A DNA stretch of 64,000 nucleotides from Chitinophaga lutea (GCF_003813775.1 NZ_RPDH01000003.1:434001-498000); one strand, 5' to 3'. Numbered from the stretch's first letter, positions 41,609-51,509 are shown. The notes: generated by a model not told the origin, from the letters alone. Translations and numbers: made by a program.

Positions 41609-42823
41609 ATGAAAAGTTGCATTGTTCTCTCCGCATGGTTCCTGCACATTGCCTGCAGCAAACCTGCCCAGCCTTCCGAAACAGGCGTCCCCGAAACGAA
41701 AAGCGCCACCAGTGTACAGGCGGCGGCCGCACCGAACCACACGAGCATGTTGCTCTTCAACGGCGGCAACGAAAGCATTTATCATTCTTTCCGCATTCCT
41801 TCCATCGTCAAAACCAAAAACGGCACCCTCATCGCGTTTGCGGAAGGCAGGCGATGGAGCCCGAGCGACTGGGGCGACATCAACGTGGTGTTCAAACGCT
41901 CCACCAACAATGGCTCCACCTGGTCGGCCCTCGGCGAAGTGGTGGGCAGCGGCAACGGCACCTGGGGAAATCCCACGGCGGTGTACGACTGGAACTACGG
42001 CACCAACGGCCGGGTATGGGTGTTCATGTCGTGGAACGATGCCAATAAACAGGCCTGGAGCGATATTACGGCCTGGGGCGACCGGCGGGTGTTTTCGTCT
42101 TACAGCGACGATCACGGCGCTACCTGGTCTGTTCCGCAGGACATGAGCAACACATTGCTGCCGCCCAATTACACCTGGGACGCCATGGGCCCCGGCATCG
42201 GCATACAGACGGTGGTGAACACACCGGGCCGCCTCATCATCCCGGCGTTCGGCCGTAATATCTACAGCGACGATCACGGGCAAACCTGGCAGTACCAGCT
42301 CATTCCCGGCGGTACCGACGAAGGCACCATCGTGGAGCTGATGAACGGCAGCCTGCTGCGCAACGACCGGCCGGGCACCACGCTGTGGAACGCCGCCAAG
42401 CGCCGCCGCAAATCGGTGGGCACCATCGCGGGCGGATTTGCCGCATGGACGGTCGACAATACACTCAACGATCCCAAATGCGAAGGCTCGATGATCCGGT
42501 ACAACACCGACACGCCGCACCGCATCATCTTCCTCAATCCCAATACGACCGACAAACGTTGCAATATGACCGTGCGCATCAGTTACGACGACGGCGCCAC
42601 CTGGGCCAAAAGCAGGCCCATCTACGACTGGAACACCTGCGACTATGCGTCCATCACCGTCGCCAAAGGCGGGTATTCCAGCATGATCAAAACATCGGAT
42701 TATCACGTAGGCGCACTGATCGAAATCAATGAAGACGTACATGCGAGCAGCACCAGCAACAAATCGATCGAGTTTCACAAATTCAACCTTCCCTGGATAT
42801 TAAACGGCACAACAGAACCATGA
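41609..42823 (+). CDS. Exo-alpha-sialidase (GH33-like), lipoprotein
   Basis: 404 aa. A short lipoprotein signal ends at LHIACSK (Cys ~16). The FRIP motif (SFRIPSIV, about 60-67) supplies one arginine of the catalytic triad, and there are four Asp-boxes of the S-x-D-x-G-x-T-W type (STNNGSTW, SDDHGATW, SDDHGQTW, SYDDGATW). The late CEGSMIRY gives the second arginine and its glutamate. The enzyme releases terminal sialic acid from glycans at the cell surface or periplasm. The next gene, an N-acetylneuraminate lyase-like aldolase, overlaps by 4 bp, so the two act in one pathway. Confidence 0.88.
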   Translation: MKSCIVLSAWFLHIACSKPAQPSETGVPETKSATSVQAAAAPNHTSMLLFNGGNESIYHSFRIPSIVKTKNGTLIAFAEGRRWSPSDWGDINVVFKRSTNNGSTWSALGEVVGSGNGTWGNPTAVYDWNYGTNGRVWVFMSWNDANKQAWSDITAWGDRRVFSSYSDDHGATWSVPQDMSNTLLPPNYTWDAMGPGIGIQTVVNTPGRLIIPAFGRNIYSDDHGQTWQYQLIPGGTDEGTIVELMNGSLLRNDRPGTTLWNAAKRRRKSVGTIAGGFAAWTVDNTLNDPKCEGSMIRYNTDTPHRIIFLNPNTTDKRCNMTVRISYDDGATWAKSRPIYDWNTCDYASITVAKGGYSSMIKTSDYHVGALIEINEDVHASSTSNKSIEFHKFNLPWILNGTTEP

Positions 42824-43752
42824 TTCCATTACAAAGTCATCAGATTCGCGGCAACTGGGCAACCTTGTTATTGCCCGTAGATGCAGACGACAGCATCAGC
42901 CTGAGCAGGCTGGGCGACGAAATAGACCAGCTCATTGCCATGAAAGTTGACGGGATTTATTCCAACGGCACTGCCGGAGAATTTTACAATCAGACCGAAA
43001 ACGAATTCGACGCGGTCAACAGCCTGCTGGCCGCCAAATGCAATCGCGCCGGCATGCCTTTCCAGGTAGGCTGCAGCCACATGAGCCCGCAGCTCTCGCT
43101 GGAGCGGCTGAAAAGAAGCCTGGCCTGGCAGCCTTCGGCGATACAGGTGATACTGCCCGACTGGTTTCCGCCATCGATGGAAGAGGTCATCGTATTCCTC
43201 CGCAAAATGGAGGAGGCGGCTGTAGGCACACCGCTCGTACTTTACAATCCGCCCCACGCCAAAAAACGGCTGACGCCCGCGGATTTCAAAACCATCCGCG
43301 AAGCGGGCATCCACCTGGCCGGATGTAAAGTGCCCGGCGGCGACGCAGCCTGGTACCGCGACATGCTGGGACAAAACCCTGAGCTGTCGGTTTTCATTCC
43401 CGGCCACCATCTCGCCACCGGCGTAAAGGCCGGCGCGCACGGCGCGTATTCCAACGTAGCCTGCCTGCACCCGGCCGTAGCGCAGCAATGGTACGACAGC
43501 ATGCACACCGCCATGGACGCCGCGCTTGAACTGGAAACACGCATCCAGCGGTTCATGACGGAGCACATCGTGCCGTACATCACGCAGCAGGGTTATTCCA
43601 ACCAGGCGGTCGACAAGCTGCTGGCTGCGGTTGGCGGCTGGGCGGATGTGGGCACGCGGTTGCGCTGGCCGTACCGGTGGATCGCGGAGGAAGAAGTGAG
43701 CGGCGTGCGGGAGGCAGCGAAGCGGCTGGTGCCGGAGTTTTTTGAATACTGA
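42820..43752 (+). CDS. N-acetylneuraminate lyase-like aldolase (DapA family)
   Basis: 310 aa TIM barrel. The active-site motif reads SNGTAGEFY (GTAGE replaces the common GGTGE), the catalytic tyrosine is in VLYNPPHAKK (about Y142) and the Schiff-base lysine in LAGCKVPGGD (K170). DapA-family members use this chemistry for pyruvate condensation or cleavage; sequence alone cannot separate NanA from other aldolases, but the 4-bp overlap with a sialidase gene strongly favours sialic acid cleavage to ManNAc and pyruvate. No epimerase or kinase for ManNAc is in the window. A strong terminator follows. Confidence 0.82.
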   Translation: MIPLQSHQIRGNWATLLLPVDADDSISLSRLGDEIDQLIAMKVDGIYSNGTAGEFYNQTENEFDAVNSLLAAKCNRAGMPFQVGCSHMSPQLSLERLKRSLAWQPSAIQVILPDWFPPSMEEVIVFLRKMEEAAVGTPLVLYNPPHAKKRLTPADFKTIREAGIHLAGCKVPGGDAAWYRDMLGQNPELSVFIPGHHLATGVKAGAHGAYSNVACLHPAVAQQWYDSMHTAMDAALELETRIQRFMTEHIVPYITQQGYSNQAVDKLLAAVGGWADVGTRLRWPYRWIAEEEVSGVREAAKRLVPEFFEY

Positions 43753-43770
43753 ACGGAAACATAACAAATG

Positions 43771-43801
43771 AAAAAAGCCACGTGACCAACGTGGCTTTTT
43801 T
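43771..43801. terminator. Strong terminator after the sialidase-lyase operon
   Basis: AAAAAAGCCACGT pairs with ACGTGGCTTTTTT around the loop GACCA (13 bp, ending in a T run), 19 bp after the lyase stop. Confidence 0.9.
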
Positions 43802-44057
43802 CATCATAATATTATCCATTTTTATAACCGTTTTATCCATTTCACAAACCCCCTCCCCACAATAAATTTATACCCACTGAACGCAGATAACAACCGCAGG
43901 CTGAGAGTGCACGCGGTTGTTCGTGAGTTGTATAGATAAGCTGTTACCATTATTATAATCGGGTTTATTCCACCAGTTATGTTTCACCAGGGAAGTGCCA
44001 CCGGCATGTTCCGTCGCGTCTTCAATCCACGTATATCATCACTTAAACTACAAAACA
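43802..44057. other. Leader region of the second SusC/SusD operon
   Basis: About 256 bp without a gene. It contains an 8-bp inverted repeat (ACAACCGC at 43890-43897, GCGGTTGT at 43913-43920) with a 15-nt loop. No clear TAnnTTTG element was seen. It probably carries the promoter and 5' leader of the SusC gene. Confidence 0.4.
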
Positions 44058-47000
44058 ATGATCGTTCTTTTGCATGGCAGAACCTCCGGATGCAACGCCG
44101 CTGTTGTGCCCCGTGCCCCTCTGCGGGCCGTCCTCCAGCGTATGGCCAGGCTGTTCCTGGTTGTGCTTTTCCTCGCCTCCGCGGGCACCGCTGCCGCCCA
44201 GGAGGAAACCCTCCGGGGCAAAGTCACCGACGAAACAGGGCAGCCGCTGCCCGGCGTTACCGTGGTGGTCAAAGGCACCAGTCATGGCGCGGTAACGAAT
44301 GCGGAGGGCGTATACCAGCTGAAAGTACCGGAAGGGGCGAAAACGCTGCTCTTTAAATTCCTCGGTATGCAGGAGCAGGAAATCAACGTCAACAAAAGAA
44401 CCGTGATAGACGTAGTAATGGCTGCCTCCGCGCAGAACCTCGAAGCGGCTGTTGTGGTAGGCTACGGCACACAGAAAAAAACAAACCTTACGGGCGCGGT
44501 GTCCACTATCAGTGCAAAAGCGCTGGAAACAAGGCCGGTCGCCAACGTGGCGCAGGCATTGCAGGGTGTATCGCCCGGCCTGAATATCACGCAAAGCGGC
44601 GCACTGGCGGGCAGTATGGAAAACCGTCCCAGCATCAATATCCGCGGGGTGGGCACCATCGGGCAGGGCTCCAGTGCGGCGCCACTGATCCTGATAGACG
44701 GGATGGAAGGGGATATCAACGCCATCAGCCCGCAGGATATCGATAACATCTCGGTACTGAAAGATGCGGCGGCGTCCTCCATTTACGGCTCGCGCGCGCC
44801 GTTCGGGGTTATCCTCATCACCACCAGACAAGGCAAGGCGGGCAAAACGATATTGAACGCAGCCGCCAATTACCGCTCCTCCCGCCCGGTATTGCTCCCC
44901 AGAATGCTCGACTCCTATACCTTCGCTACTTACTTCAACGACGCCAGCGTGAACTCGGGACAGGGCGTTTATTTTACGCCCGCGCGCATGCAGCGCATCC
45001 GGGATTATATGGACGGGAAAATCAAGACCACGATCATTCCCAGGCCGGGCCAGCCGAACCTCTGGGCCGACGGCTATTATGAAGGCAACGATAACATCGA
45101 CTGGTACAAGGCGCTCTATAAAAGCCAGTCGCCCGCCCAGGAATATTCCCTGAGCGCCAGCGGCGGAAAAGAAAACATCACCTATTTCCTCTCCGGTAAT
45201 TACCTCGACGAAATCGGCTTCATGCGTTTCGGCGGCGACAAATTCAAACGCTACAACATCACGGCAAGGATCAACGCGAAACTCACCGATTGGGCGTCGC
45301 TCACGTTCATTCAGCGTTTCAGCCGCGAGGAGTTCGAACGGCCCAGTACCATGACCAACAGCCTTAACCAGCTGATCGGTACGCAGGGCTGGCCGATGCT
45401 GCCGCTGTACGACAACAACGGATTCCTCTACGATTCGCCCTCGCCGGCACTGGGCCTCCAGGAAGGCGGCCGCGGCGCGAAACAATACGACGCCAATTCG
45501 CAGCAGCTGAAACTCACCATCGAGCCGCTGGCAGGGTGGAAGATCTTTGCGGACCTGAACTACAGCGTGAACAACCAGTTTTACCACTGGGACATCCAGC
45601 AGCTGTCCAATCACGATGTAGCGGGCAATCCTTACGTGTACAAATCCGGCTCGCACGTACATGAAGAAGCGGGCCGCACCAACTACCTCAACACCAATGT
45701 GTATACAGAATACACACGGCAGTTGGGTTCACATAACTTCAAAGTACTGGCCGGCATGCAAACGGAAGAGACAAAAACCAGATGGTTCATGGCGCAGCGC
45801 GACGGTCTCATCGTACCGATGTTGCCCGTGCTGGACCTGACTTCCGGCAACGACGCCACCGGCAAACCCGTGCCGCCCAGCGTTGGCGGCAACAACCAGA
45901 AGTGGGCTACACAGGGCTACTTCGGCCGCCTGAACTACGATTACAAAGGAAAATACCTGCTGGAAGCAAACCTGCGGTACGACGGCTCTTCCCGCTTCCG
46001 CTCGGATATGCGCTGGCTGTATTCGCCTTCGGTATCGGCAGGGTGGAACCTCGACAAGGAAGCATTCTGGCTGCCACTGGAAAAATATGTGAACCTGTTT
46101 AAAATACGCGGCTCGGTGGGCGAACTGGGTAACCAGAATACGACGGACTGGTACCCCACCTATGTAACGATGCCCACAGGCAATTCGAACGGCGTCTGGC
46201 TGGTGAACGGCGGACGGCCCAATACGGCTTCCGCCCCGGGCCTGATCAGCTCCAACCTTTCCTGGGAAAAAATACGCACCTGGAACGTGGGAGTGGATGC
46301 GGCTTTCCTGGGCAACAGGCTCACCGTTACTGCTGAATATTACAACCGTCTTACCCTGAACATGATCGGACCCGCGCCTGAATTGCCGGTGATACTGGGC
46401 ACTGATGTGCCGCGCGCGAACAACACGGATCTTGTTACCAAAGGATGGGAGCTGGAAATGAACTGGAGAGACCAGCTGAAAAACGGGCTGGGTTACAACC
46501 TGCGCCTCACACTGTCTGACGCGAAAACAAAAATCACCCGGTATCCCAATCCCACCCGCAGCCTGAGCACCTACATCGCCGGGCATATGATGGGAGAGAT
46601 CTGGGGATACCAGACGATCGGCATCGCCAAAACACAACAGCAGATGGACGATCACCTGAAGTCATTACCCGGTGGCGGCCAGAACGCGCTCGGCAATAAC
46701 TGGAAAGCGGGCGACCTGATGTTCGCGGACGTGAACGGCGATGGCAAAATTTCCAACGGCGCCAACACGGAAACCGATCACGGCGATCTGGTGCTGATCG
46801 GCAACAACTCCCCGCGGTACCTGATTGGTGCGGAAGTGGGGGCAGACTGGAAGGGCGTCGATTTCAGGGCGTTTTTCCAGGGTGTGCTGAAACGCGATTA
46901 TTTCCAGAACAGCTATTATTTCTGGGGCGCATCTTCCAGTATTTACGCCTCCGTAGGCCTGAAAGAACATGCGGATTATTTCCGCGACGATCCCAATCAT

Positions 47001-47315
47001 CCGCTGGGCCTGAACCTCGACGGCTATTATCCCCGCCCGCTGATCAGCACGAAAAACCAGGTGGCGCAAACGCGGTATCTGCAAAATGCGGCGTACCTGC
47101 GGTTGAAGAACCTCCAGGTGGGATACACGCTGCCGGCTGCCATCACACGCAGAATAGGCATACAAAAACTGCGGGCGTATGTGTCTGGCGAGAACCTCTT
47201 CACCATCACCAAAATGTCGACCATGTTCGACCCGGAAACGGTGGATGGCGGGTATGGCGGGAATGTGTATCCTTTGTTTAAAGTATACGCCGCGGGCCTG
47301 AATGTAACTTTTTAA
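44058..47315 (+). CDS. SusC/RagA TonB-dependent outer-membrane transporter (sialic acid locus)
   Basis: About 1085 aa. A signal peptide (LFLVVLFLASAGTAAAQ) is followed by a carboxypeptidase-regulatory-like domain (LRGKVTDETGQPLPGVTVVV), the SusC signature VVVGYGTQKKTNLTGAVS, a TonB plug (ISVLKDAAASSIYGSRAPFG) and a beta-barrel ending in YAAGLNVTF. There is no STN domain. ATG 44058 begins 28 codons before the hydrophobic signal; ATG 44142 is the other possibility and gives a more typical signal peptide. The SusD partner is 21 bp downstream. The adjacent sialidase-lyase operon suggests import of sialoglycan fragments or free sialic acid (inference). Confidence 0.9.
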   Translation: MIVLLHGRTSGCNAAVVPRAPLRAVLQRMARLFLVVLFLASAGTAAAQEETLRGKVTDETGQPLPGVTVVVKGTSHGAVTNAEGVYQLKVPEGAKTLLFKFLGMQEQEINVNKRTVIDVVMAASAQNLEAAVVVGYGTQKKTNLTGAVSTISAKALETRPVANVAQALQGVSPGLNITQSGALAGSMENRPSINIRGVGTIGQGSSAAPLILIDGMEGDINAISPQDIDNISVLKDAAASSIYGSRAPFGVILITTRQGKAGKTILNAAANYRSSRPVLLPRMLDSYTFATYFNDASVNSGQGVYFTPARMQRIRDYMDGKIKTTIIPRPGQPNLWADGYYEGNDNIDWYKALYKSQSPAQEYSLSASGGKENITYFLSGNYLDEIGFMRFGGDKFKRYNITARINAKLTDWASLTFIQRFSREEFERPSTMTNSLNQLIGTQGWPMLPLYDNNGFLYDSPSPALGLQEGGRGAKQYDANSQQLKLTIEPLAGWKIFADLNYSVNNQFYHWDIQQLSNHDVAGNPYVYKSGSHVHEEAGRTNYLNTNVYTEYTRQLGSHNFKVLAGMQTEETKTRWFMAQRDGLIVPMLPVLDLTSGNDATGKPVPPSVGGNNQKWATQGYFGRLNYDYKGKYLLEANLRYDGSSRFRSDMRWLYSPSVSAGWNLDKEAFWLPLEKYVNLFKIRGSVGELGNQNTTDWYPTYVTMPTGNSNGVWLVNGGRPNTASAPGLISSNLSWEKIRTWNVGVDAAFLGNRLTVTAEYYNRLTLNMIGPAPELPVILGTDVPRANNTDLVTKGWELEMNWRDQLKNGLGYNLRLTLSDAKTKITRYPNPTRSLSTYIAGHMMGEIWGYQTIGIAKTQQQMDDHLKSLPGGGQNALGNNWKAGDLMFADVNGDGKISNGANTETDHGDLVLIGNNSPRYLIGAEVGADWKGVDFRAFFQGVLKRDYFQNSYYFWGASSSIYASVGLKEHADYFRDDPNHPLGLNLDGYYPRPLISTKNQVAQTRYLQNAAYLRLKNLQVGYTLPAAITRRIGIQKLRAYVSGENLFTITKMSTMFDPETVDGGYGGNVYPLFKVYAAGLNVTF

Positions 47316-47336
47316 CCCTGTCTCAATTCTGAAAAA

Positions 47337-49328
47337 ATGAAAACACGCAACATATTCATCGCAGCCGGACTGGTGGTGCTGCTGGGCGCCTGTAACAAAA
47401 ACATGCTGGAGGTGCCGCCGCCGTCGAAAGTGACGCCGGACAATTACCTCGTGGAAGAATCACAGCTGGCGGCGTATGCCATCAAACAATACGAAGGCCT
47501 GCCGATATTCGGGACATTCGACGGCGACGCACATACCGACGTGGGGGCCAGAAGGGCGTACGACGCCAAATACACGCCGGGGCAATGGCGTGTGGCGCAA
47601 TCGGGTGGCGCATGGTCTTTCACCGGTATCTTCCAGTGCAACTATTTCCTGGAAACCGTGCTGCCCCGCCTCGCCGCCGGCACCATCACCGGTAATGCGG
47701 GCAACATCAAACACTATATCGGCGAAATGTATTACCTCCGGGCCTGGGCTTATTTCGATAAACTGCAATCGCTCGGCGATTTCCCGATCGTAAAAACCAC
47801 GCTGAAAGATGATAAACAAATGCTGACCGAAGCCAGCAAACGTGCGCCGCAAACTGAAGTGGCCCGCTTCATCTTATCGGACCTCGATTCGGCCATTTTG
47901 CTGATGGGCGCCACCGCGCCCACGGGCGGGAAAAACCGGTTATCGAAAAGCTGCGCACAGTTGCTGAAATCGAGGGTGGCGCTGTATGAAGGCACTTTCC
48001 TGAAATATTTCAAAGGCACGGCTTTCGTGCCCAACGGCCCCGACTGGCCGGGCAAAACAAAAGACTACAATGCTTCGTATGCTTTCCAGTCGGGCAGCAT
48101 CGAAGGAGAGATCGATTTTTTTCTGACACAGGCGATGGATGCGGCTAAAGCGGTGGCGGACGCTGTGCCGCTGGTAACGAACTCGATGGTGTTGCGGAAA
48201 GAAACGACGAATGAAGACTTTGCGGTGGCCAGCGAGGCCAATCCTTATTGCCGGATGTTCAGCGCAACGGATTTGTCCGGCTTCAGCGAGGTGTTGCTGT
48301 GGCGCGATTATGACCTGGGACTGGGGGTGAGCAACGGCATTCCGAACACCATCCAGGCGGCGCACGGATGGGGATTCACGCGCGGGTACGTAGACCGTTT
48401 CCTCATGGCGAACGGCCTGCCGATTTATGCGCCCGGCTCCGGCTACGCGGGCGACGATTCCATCCAGCTCGTGCGGCAGAACCGTGACGGCCGCCTCTGG
48501 CTGTTCCTGGCGCAACCGGGCCAGATCAACATCCTGAAACCTTCGTCGCTGGGCACGCATGCCACGCCGATTGTAACATATCCCGACATCCTGAACCTGA
48601 TCGGCAACCACGATAACGTGACCGGCTATATGAGCCGGAAAGGCAACGTGTACGACGGCGCCCAGCTCGGCAACGGGCGCGGCGACGTGGGCAGCATTGC
48701 GCTGCGGGGAACGGAAGCCTACTTCAACTACATGGAAGCCAGCTATGAAAAAACCGGAACGGTAGACGGTACCGCGAAAGCTTACTGGGAAGCCATCCGG
48801 AAACGGGCGGGCATCGATCCCGATTTCCAGAAAACCATTGCGGCCACCGATCTCGCCAAAGAAGCGGCGAACGACTGGGGGGTGTATTCCGCCGGAGTGA
48901 TGGTCGATAAAACACTGTACAACATCCGCCGCGAACGGAGCTGCGAACTGATGGGAGAGGGCCTGCGGAATATGGACCTGAAACGTTGGCGCGCGCTCGA
49001 CCAGATGAGCGCCACGCCGTACCATGTGGAAGGCTTCAAATTATGGGGGCCTATCAAAAACTGGTATAAGGCTTCCACGCTTACCTATAACATCGGCGAC
49101 AGAAGCACCGTATCGGACCCGGCCCTGAGCCCATACCTGCGCATCTACCAGAAAACCCCGACGGTACTGGCGTTTACGGGGTACCGGTGGACGATGGCGC
49201 ATTATTTCAGTCCCATCGCGATGCAGCATTTCCTGATTACTTCGGAGAACAACGATGTGAAGACGTCGCCCATTTACCAGAACCCCGGATGGCCGGTGGA
49301 AGCGAACAAACCACCGCTGGGATTTTGA
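47337..49328 (+). CDS. SusD/RagB-like surface lipoprotein
   Basis: 663 aa. Lipobox LLGACNK (Cys ~19), then MLEVPPPSKVTPDNY of the SusD start. TPR-type helices are seen in YYLRAWAYFDKLQSLGDFPI (about 130-150) and RRERSCELMGEGLRNMDLKRW (about 530-550), the latter being the ERxxELxxEGxRxxDLxRW signature of RagB/SusD. It partners the SusC upstream as the ligand-capturing lid. Long for the family, with insertions in the middle. A terminator follows. Confidence 0.92.
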   Translation: MKTRNIFIAAGLVVLLGACNKNMLEVPPPSKVTPDNYLVEESQLAAYAIKQYEGLPIFGTFDGDAHTDVGARRAYDAKYTPGQWRVAQSGGAWSFTGIFQCNYFLETVLPRLAAGTITGNAGNIKHYIGEMYYLRAWAYFDKLQSLGDFPIVKTTLKDDKQMLTEASKRAPQTEVARFILSDLDSAILLMGATAPTGGKNRLSKSCAQLLKSRVALYEGTFLKYFKGTAFVPNGPDWPGKTKDYNASYAFQSGSIEGEIDFFLTQAMDAAKAVADAVPLVTNSMVLRKETTNEDFAVASEANPYCRMFSATDLSGFSEVLLWRDYDLGLGVSNGIPNTIQAAHGWGFTRGYVDRFLMANGLPIYAPGSGYAGDDSIQLVRQNRDGRLWLFLAQPGQINILKPSSLGTHATPIVTYPDILNLIGNHDNVTGYMSRKGNVYDGAQLGNGRGDVGSIALRGTEAYFNYMEASYEKTGTVDGTAKAYWEAIRKRAGIDPDFQKTIAATDLAKEAANDWGVYSAGVMVDKTLYNIRRERSCELMGEGLRNMDLKRWRALDQMSATPYHVEGFKLWGPIKNWYKASTLTYNIGDRSTVSDPALSPYLRIYQKTPTVLAFTGYRWTMAHYFSPIAMQHFLITSENNDVKTSPIYQNPGWPVEANKPPLGF

Positions 49329-49344
49329 CGGAATGTTTTATATA

Positions 49345-49383
49345 ACCAAAGGGCCTCCTGTTTTTTGCAGAAGGCCCTTTGGT
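49345..49383. terminator. Terminator after the second SusC/SusD operon
   Basis: ACCAAAGGGCCT and AGGCCCTTTGGT form a perfect 12-bp stem around a loop that itself has a short CTG/CAG stem and six T. Confidence 0.75.
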
Positions 49384-49514
49384 ATTGATGTAATGATTTA
49401 ATGCATGCACATCGGAGCGTATCGTATGTGCCGGCGATTGAAGGAGAAGACGGACAGTTCCCGTCGTCGTTACATTTCAGGATGATGCGCGCACATGTAG
49501 CCGTAGCCGGGGCA

Positions 49515-50108
49515 TCACCGCAGTTTCCCTGCCAGCATTTCCTTCACATGCCCGTTCCACTCATCTTTGAGGATGCTGAGCACGATGCTGTCGCGACGGC
49601 CGCCGCTTACACGCGGCATGTGACTGCGTAAAATTCCTTCCACCGTACAACCAATGCTTTTCATGGCGGCGATACTTTTTTCGTTGGTACTGTCTGCGCG
49701 GAATTCCACTCTTTCCACACCTAACGTTTCAAAGGCGAATTGAAGCAGCAGGTATTTGCAGTGTTTATTCAGGCCGGTTCCCTGGAACTGTTTACCATAC
49801 CAGGTGTAACCCAACTGCAGTGTCTGGTGGGTGGGCTGGATATCGTAAAAGCGCGTGGACCCTGCATATGCCTGTTGTTTTTTGTCGAACACGATAAACG
49901 GGTATTCCCTGCCGGCCCTGCGTGCGTCAACCGCCTGTTCGATGTAGGTGGCCAGGTTTTCTTCGCCGGCGGCCGTTGCGAGGGAATGCTTCCATAGCTC
50001 CGGTTCATGAAGGGAGAAGGGAAGCAGATGCGGTAAGTCCGCTGCCGTCAGTGGCCGCAGCAGTACGGCATCATTTTCGAGTGTGATATCGGCTGAAAGT
50101 TGTTGCAT
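49515..50108 (-). CDS. GNAT family N-acetyltransferase (RimJ/RimL-like)
   Basis: About 197 aa. The GNAT fold is seen from LRPLTAADLPHLLPF and, in the acetyl-CoA region, LGYTWYGKQFQGTGLNKHCKYLL (glycine loop Q-x-x-G-x-G/N) and RVEFRADSTNEKSIAAMKSIGC, with VEGILRSHMPRVSGGRRDSI as the C-terminal strand. The HTLGYTW and STNEKSIAAMKSIG features are typical of RimJ/RimL-like enzymes that acetylate protein N-termini or small molecules. The start at ATG 50108 is chosen; the frame goes to 50132. Stand-alone gene, substrate unknown. Confidence 0.85.
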   Translation of the reverse strand: MQQLSADITLENDAVLLRPLTAADLPHLLPFSLHEPELWKHSLATAAGEENLATYIEQAVDARRAGREYPFIVFDKKQQAYAGSTRFYDIQPTHQTLQLGYTWYGKQFQGTGLNKHCKYLLLQFAFETLGVERVEFRADSTNEKSIAAMKSIGCTVEGILRSHMPRVSGGRRDSIVLSILKDEWNGHVKEMLAGKLR

Positions 50109-50287
50109 GGCGGATATTTTTTGCATACGCAAGATACGATGAAATTACGGGGCGGCAGTTCCCGTTGACCATTTGACGAACCCCAATGGCCATTTAACTG
50201 ACTCTGTACCAATGATCTATGCTGAACGTAATGTTTTCCTTGAAAAATTAATTTTTCGGTGTAATTTCATGTCAAAATCAGGTAACC

Positions 50288-50719
50288 ATGTTTCACATCG
50301 AACAACTCCAATTCATCAATGCCCCCGCCGCCAAAGTGTATGAAGCCCTGACCACGCAGGAAGGGCTGGGCGCGGTCTGGACCAACAAACTGATCGTGCG
50401 CCCGGGATTGGGTGCGGTGAACGAATTCGACTTCAATGACAACTACGCCACCAAAATGGAAGTAGCAGAACTGGAAGAAAACAAACACATCCTGTGGAAA
50501 TGTATATCCGACGCAGATCCCGAGTGGGGCGGCACCTCCGTGCTGTTTGATCTGTCGGAGAAGAACGGCGTGACCACGGTGGATTTCAGGCACCTCAACT
50601 GGCGGGAAGTGTCGCGCTGCTACCGCAGCTGCAATTACAACTGGGCGATGTTCCTCTTCAGCCTCAAATCTTATGTGGAAGACGGGCAGGGCCTGAACTT
50701 CCAGCAGCGGAAATGGTAA
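50288..50719 (+). CDS. SRPBCC (AHSA1/START-like) domain protein
   Basis: 143 aa, a single helix-grip domain: N-terminal INAPAAKVYEALTTQEGLG with the W that marks the family, beta-strands (EFDFNDNYATKMEVAEL, TTVDFRHLNWREVS) and a final long helix (WAMFLFSLKSYVEDG). The AHSA1 family is a ligand-binding cavity protein of various roles and does not define a reaction. It lies 58 bp upstream of a GNAT gene; both may form one unit, but the gap is long enough for separate promoters. A second SRPBCC gene lies 0.9 kb further on. Confidence 0.8.
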   Translation: MFHIEQLQFINAPAAKVYEALTTQEGLGAVWTNKLIVRPGLGAVNEFDFNDNYATKMEVAELEENKHILWKCISDADPEWGGTSVLFDLSEKNGVTTVDFRHLNWREVSRCYRSCNYNWAMFLFSLKSYVEDGQGLNFQQRKW

Positions 50720-50777
50720 CGGGTTCATCCGTTGAATTCCCGGCGGGAATCGGTAAATTCGGACATAAATCCCCGTT

Positions 50778-51509
50778 ATGGACATCAGCATCCGCCGCGC
50801 CGCCCCGGACGATATCCGGGCATTCCGCACGTTATTTCTCCATGAGCTGAACCGGCAATTCATCTGCAATAAATGCCACGATTACGGCTGGGCAGACAGC
50901 TACCTGTTCACGGTAGCCGGGGAGCCTGCGGGCTACGGCGCCGTTTGGGGCACCGACCGGCGGGAAGACCGGGATACGATTTTCGAATTTTACCTGCTGC
51001 CGCCCTACCGGCGCCTGGTGCATGAAATATTCCTGGCGTTCCGTGCGCAGTGCGGCGCCGTTTACGTAGAGGCGCAAAGCAACGATGCGCTCCTCTCGCT
51101 GATGCTCTTTTCGCACACCGCCAATATCCGCGCGGAGGCCATCCTGTTCGAAGATGATGTAACTACCGGTTTGCAGCAGCCGGATGTGACTTTTCGGGAA
51201 GTTACTTCTGCCGACGAATCCGCCGGCGACAATGAATACCTGCTGGAGCAGGAGGGCCGGATAGTGGCGACCGGCGGACTGATGCTGAATTACAACTACC
51301 CGTACGCAGACATCTACATGGATGTGAAAGAACCTTTCCGCGGCAACGGATACGGCAGTTATATCGTGCAGGAATTGAAACGGGAAGCCTATGCCCGCCA
51401 GCGGGTGCCTGCGGCGCGCTGCAACATCAGCAACCGTATCTCGCAGCGCACGTTGGAGAGAGCCGGGTTGAAAATCTGTGGTTACCGGTTGAAAGGAGAT
51501 GCGGTATAA
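50778..51509 (+). CDS. Double GNAT-domain N-acetyltransferase
   Basis: 243 aa. The C-terminal half has a normal GNAT acetyl-CoA loop (VKEPFRGNGYGSYIVQELK) followed by RCNISNRISQRTLERAGLK. The N-terminal half has GNAT-like strand-helix pattern (SIRRAAPDDIRAFRTLF, GEPAGYGAVWG, FEFYLLPPYRR) but no glycine loop. It therefore looks like two GNAT folds in one chain, the first probably degenerate. Substrate unknown. It ends 75 bp before the second SRPBCC gene. Confidence 0.7.
   Translation: MDISIRRAAPDDIRAFRTLFLHELNRQFICNKCHDYGWADSYLFTVAGEPAGYGAVWGTDRREDRDTIFEFYLLPPYRRLVHEIFLAFRAQCGAVYVEAQSNDALLSLMLFSHTANIRAEAILFEDDVTTGLQQPDVTFREVTSADESAGDNEYLLEQEGRIVATGGLMLNYNYPYADIYMDVKEPFRGNGYGSYIVQELKREAYARQRVPAARCNISNRISQRTLERAGLKICGYRLKGDAV

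Noticed and set aside
41555..45662. Long antisense frames across the sialidase and the second SusC
   Set aside because: The plus-strand genes carry FRIP, Asp-box and SusC signatures; the antisense products have no recognisable features.
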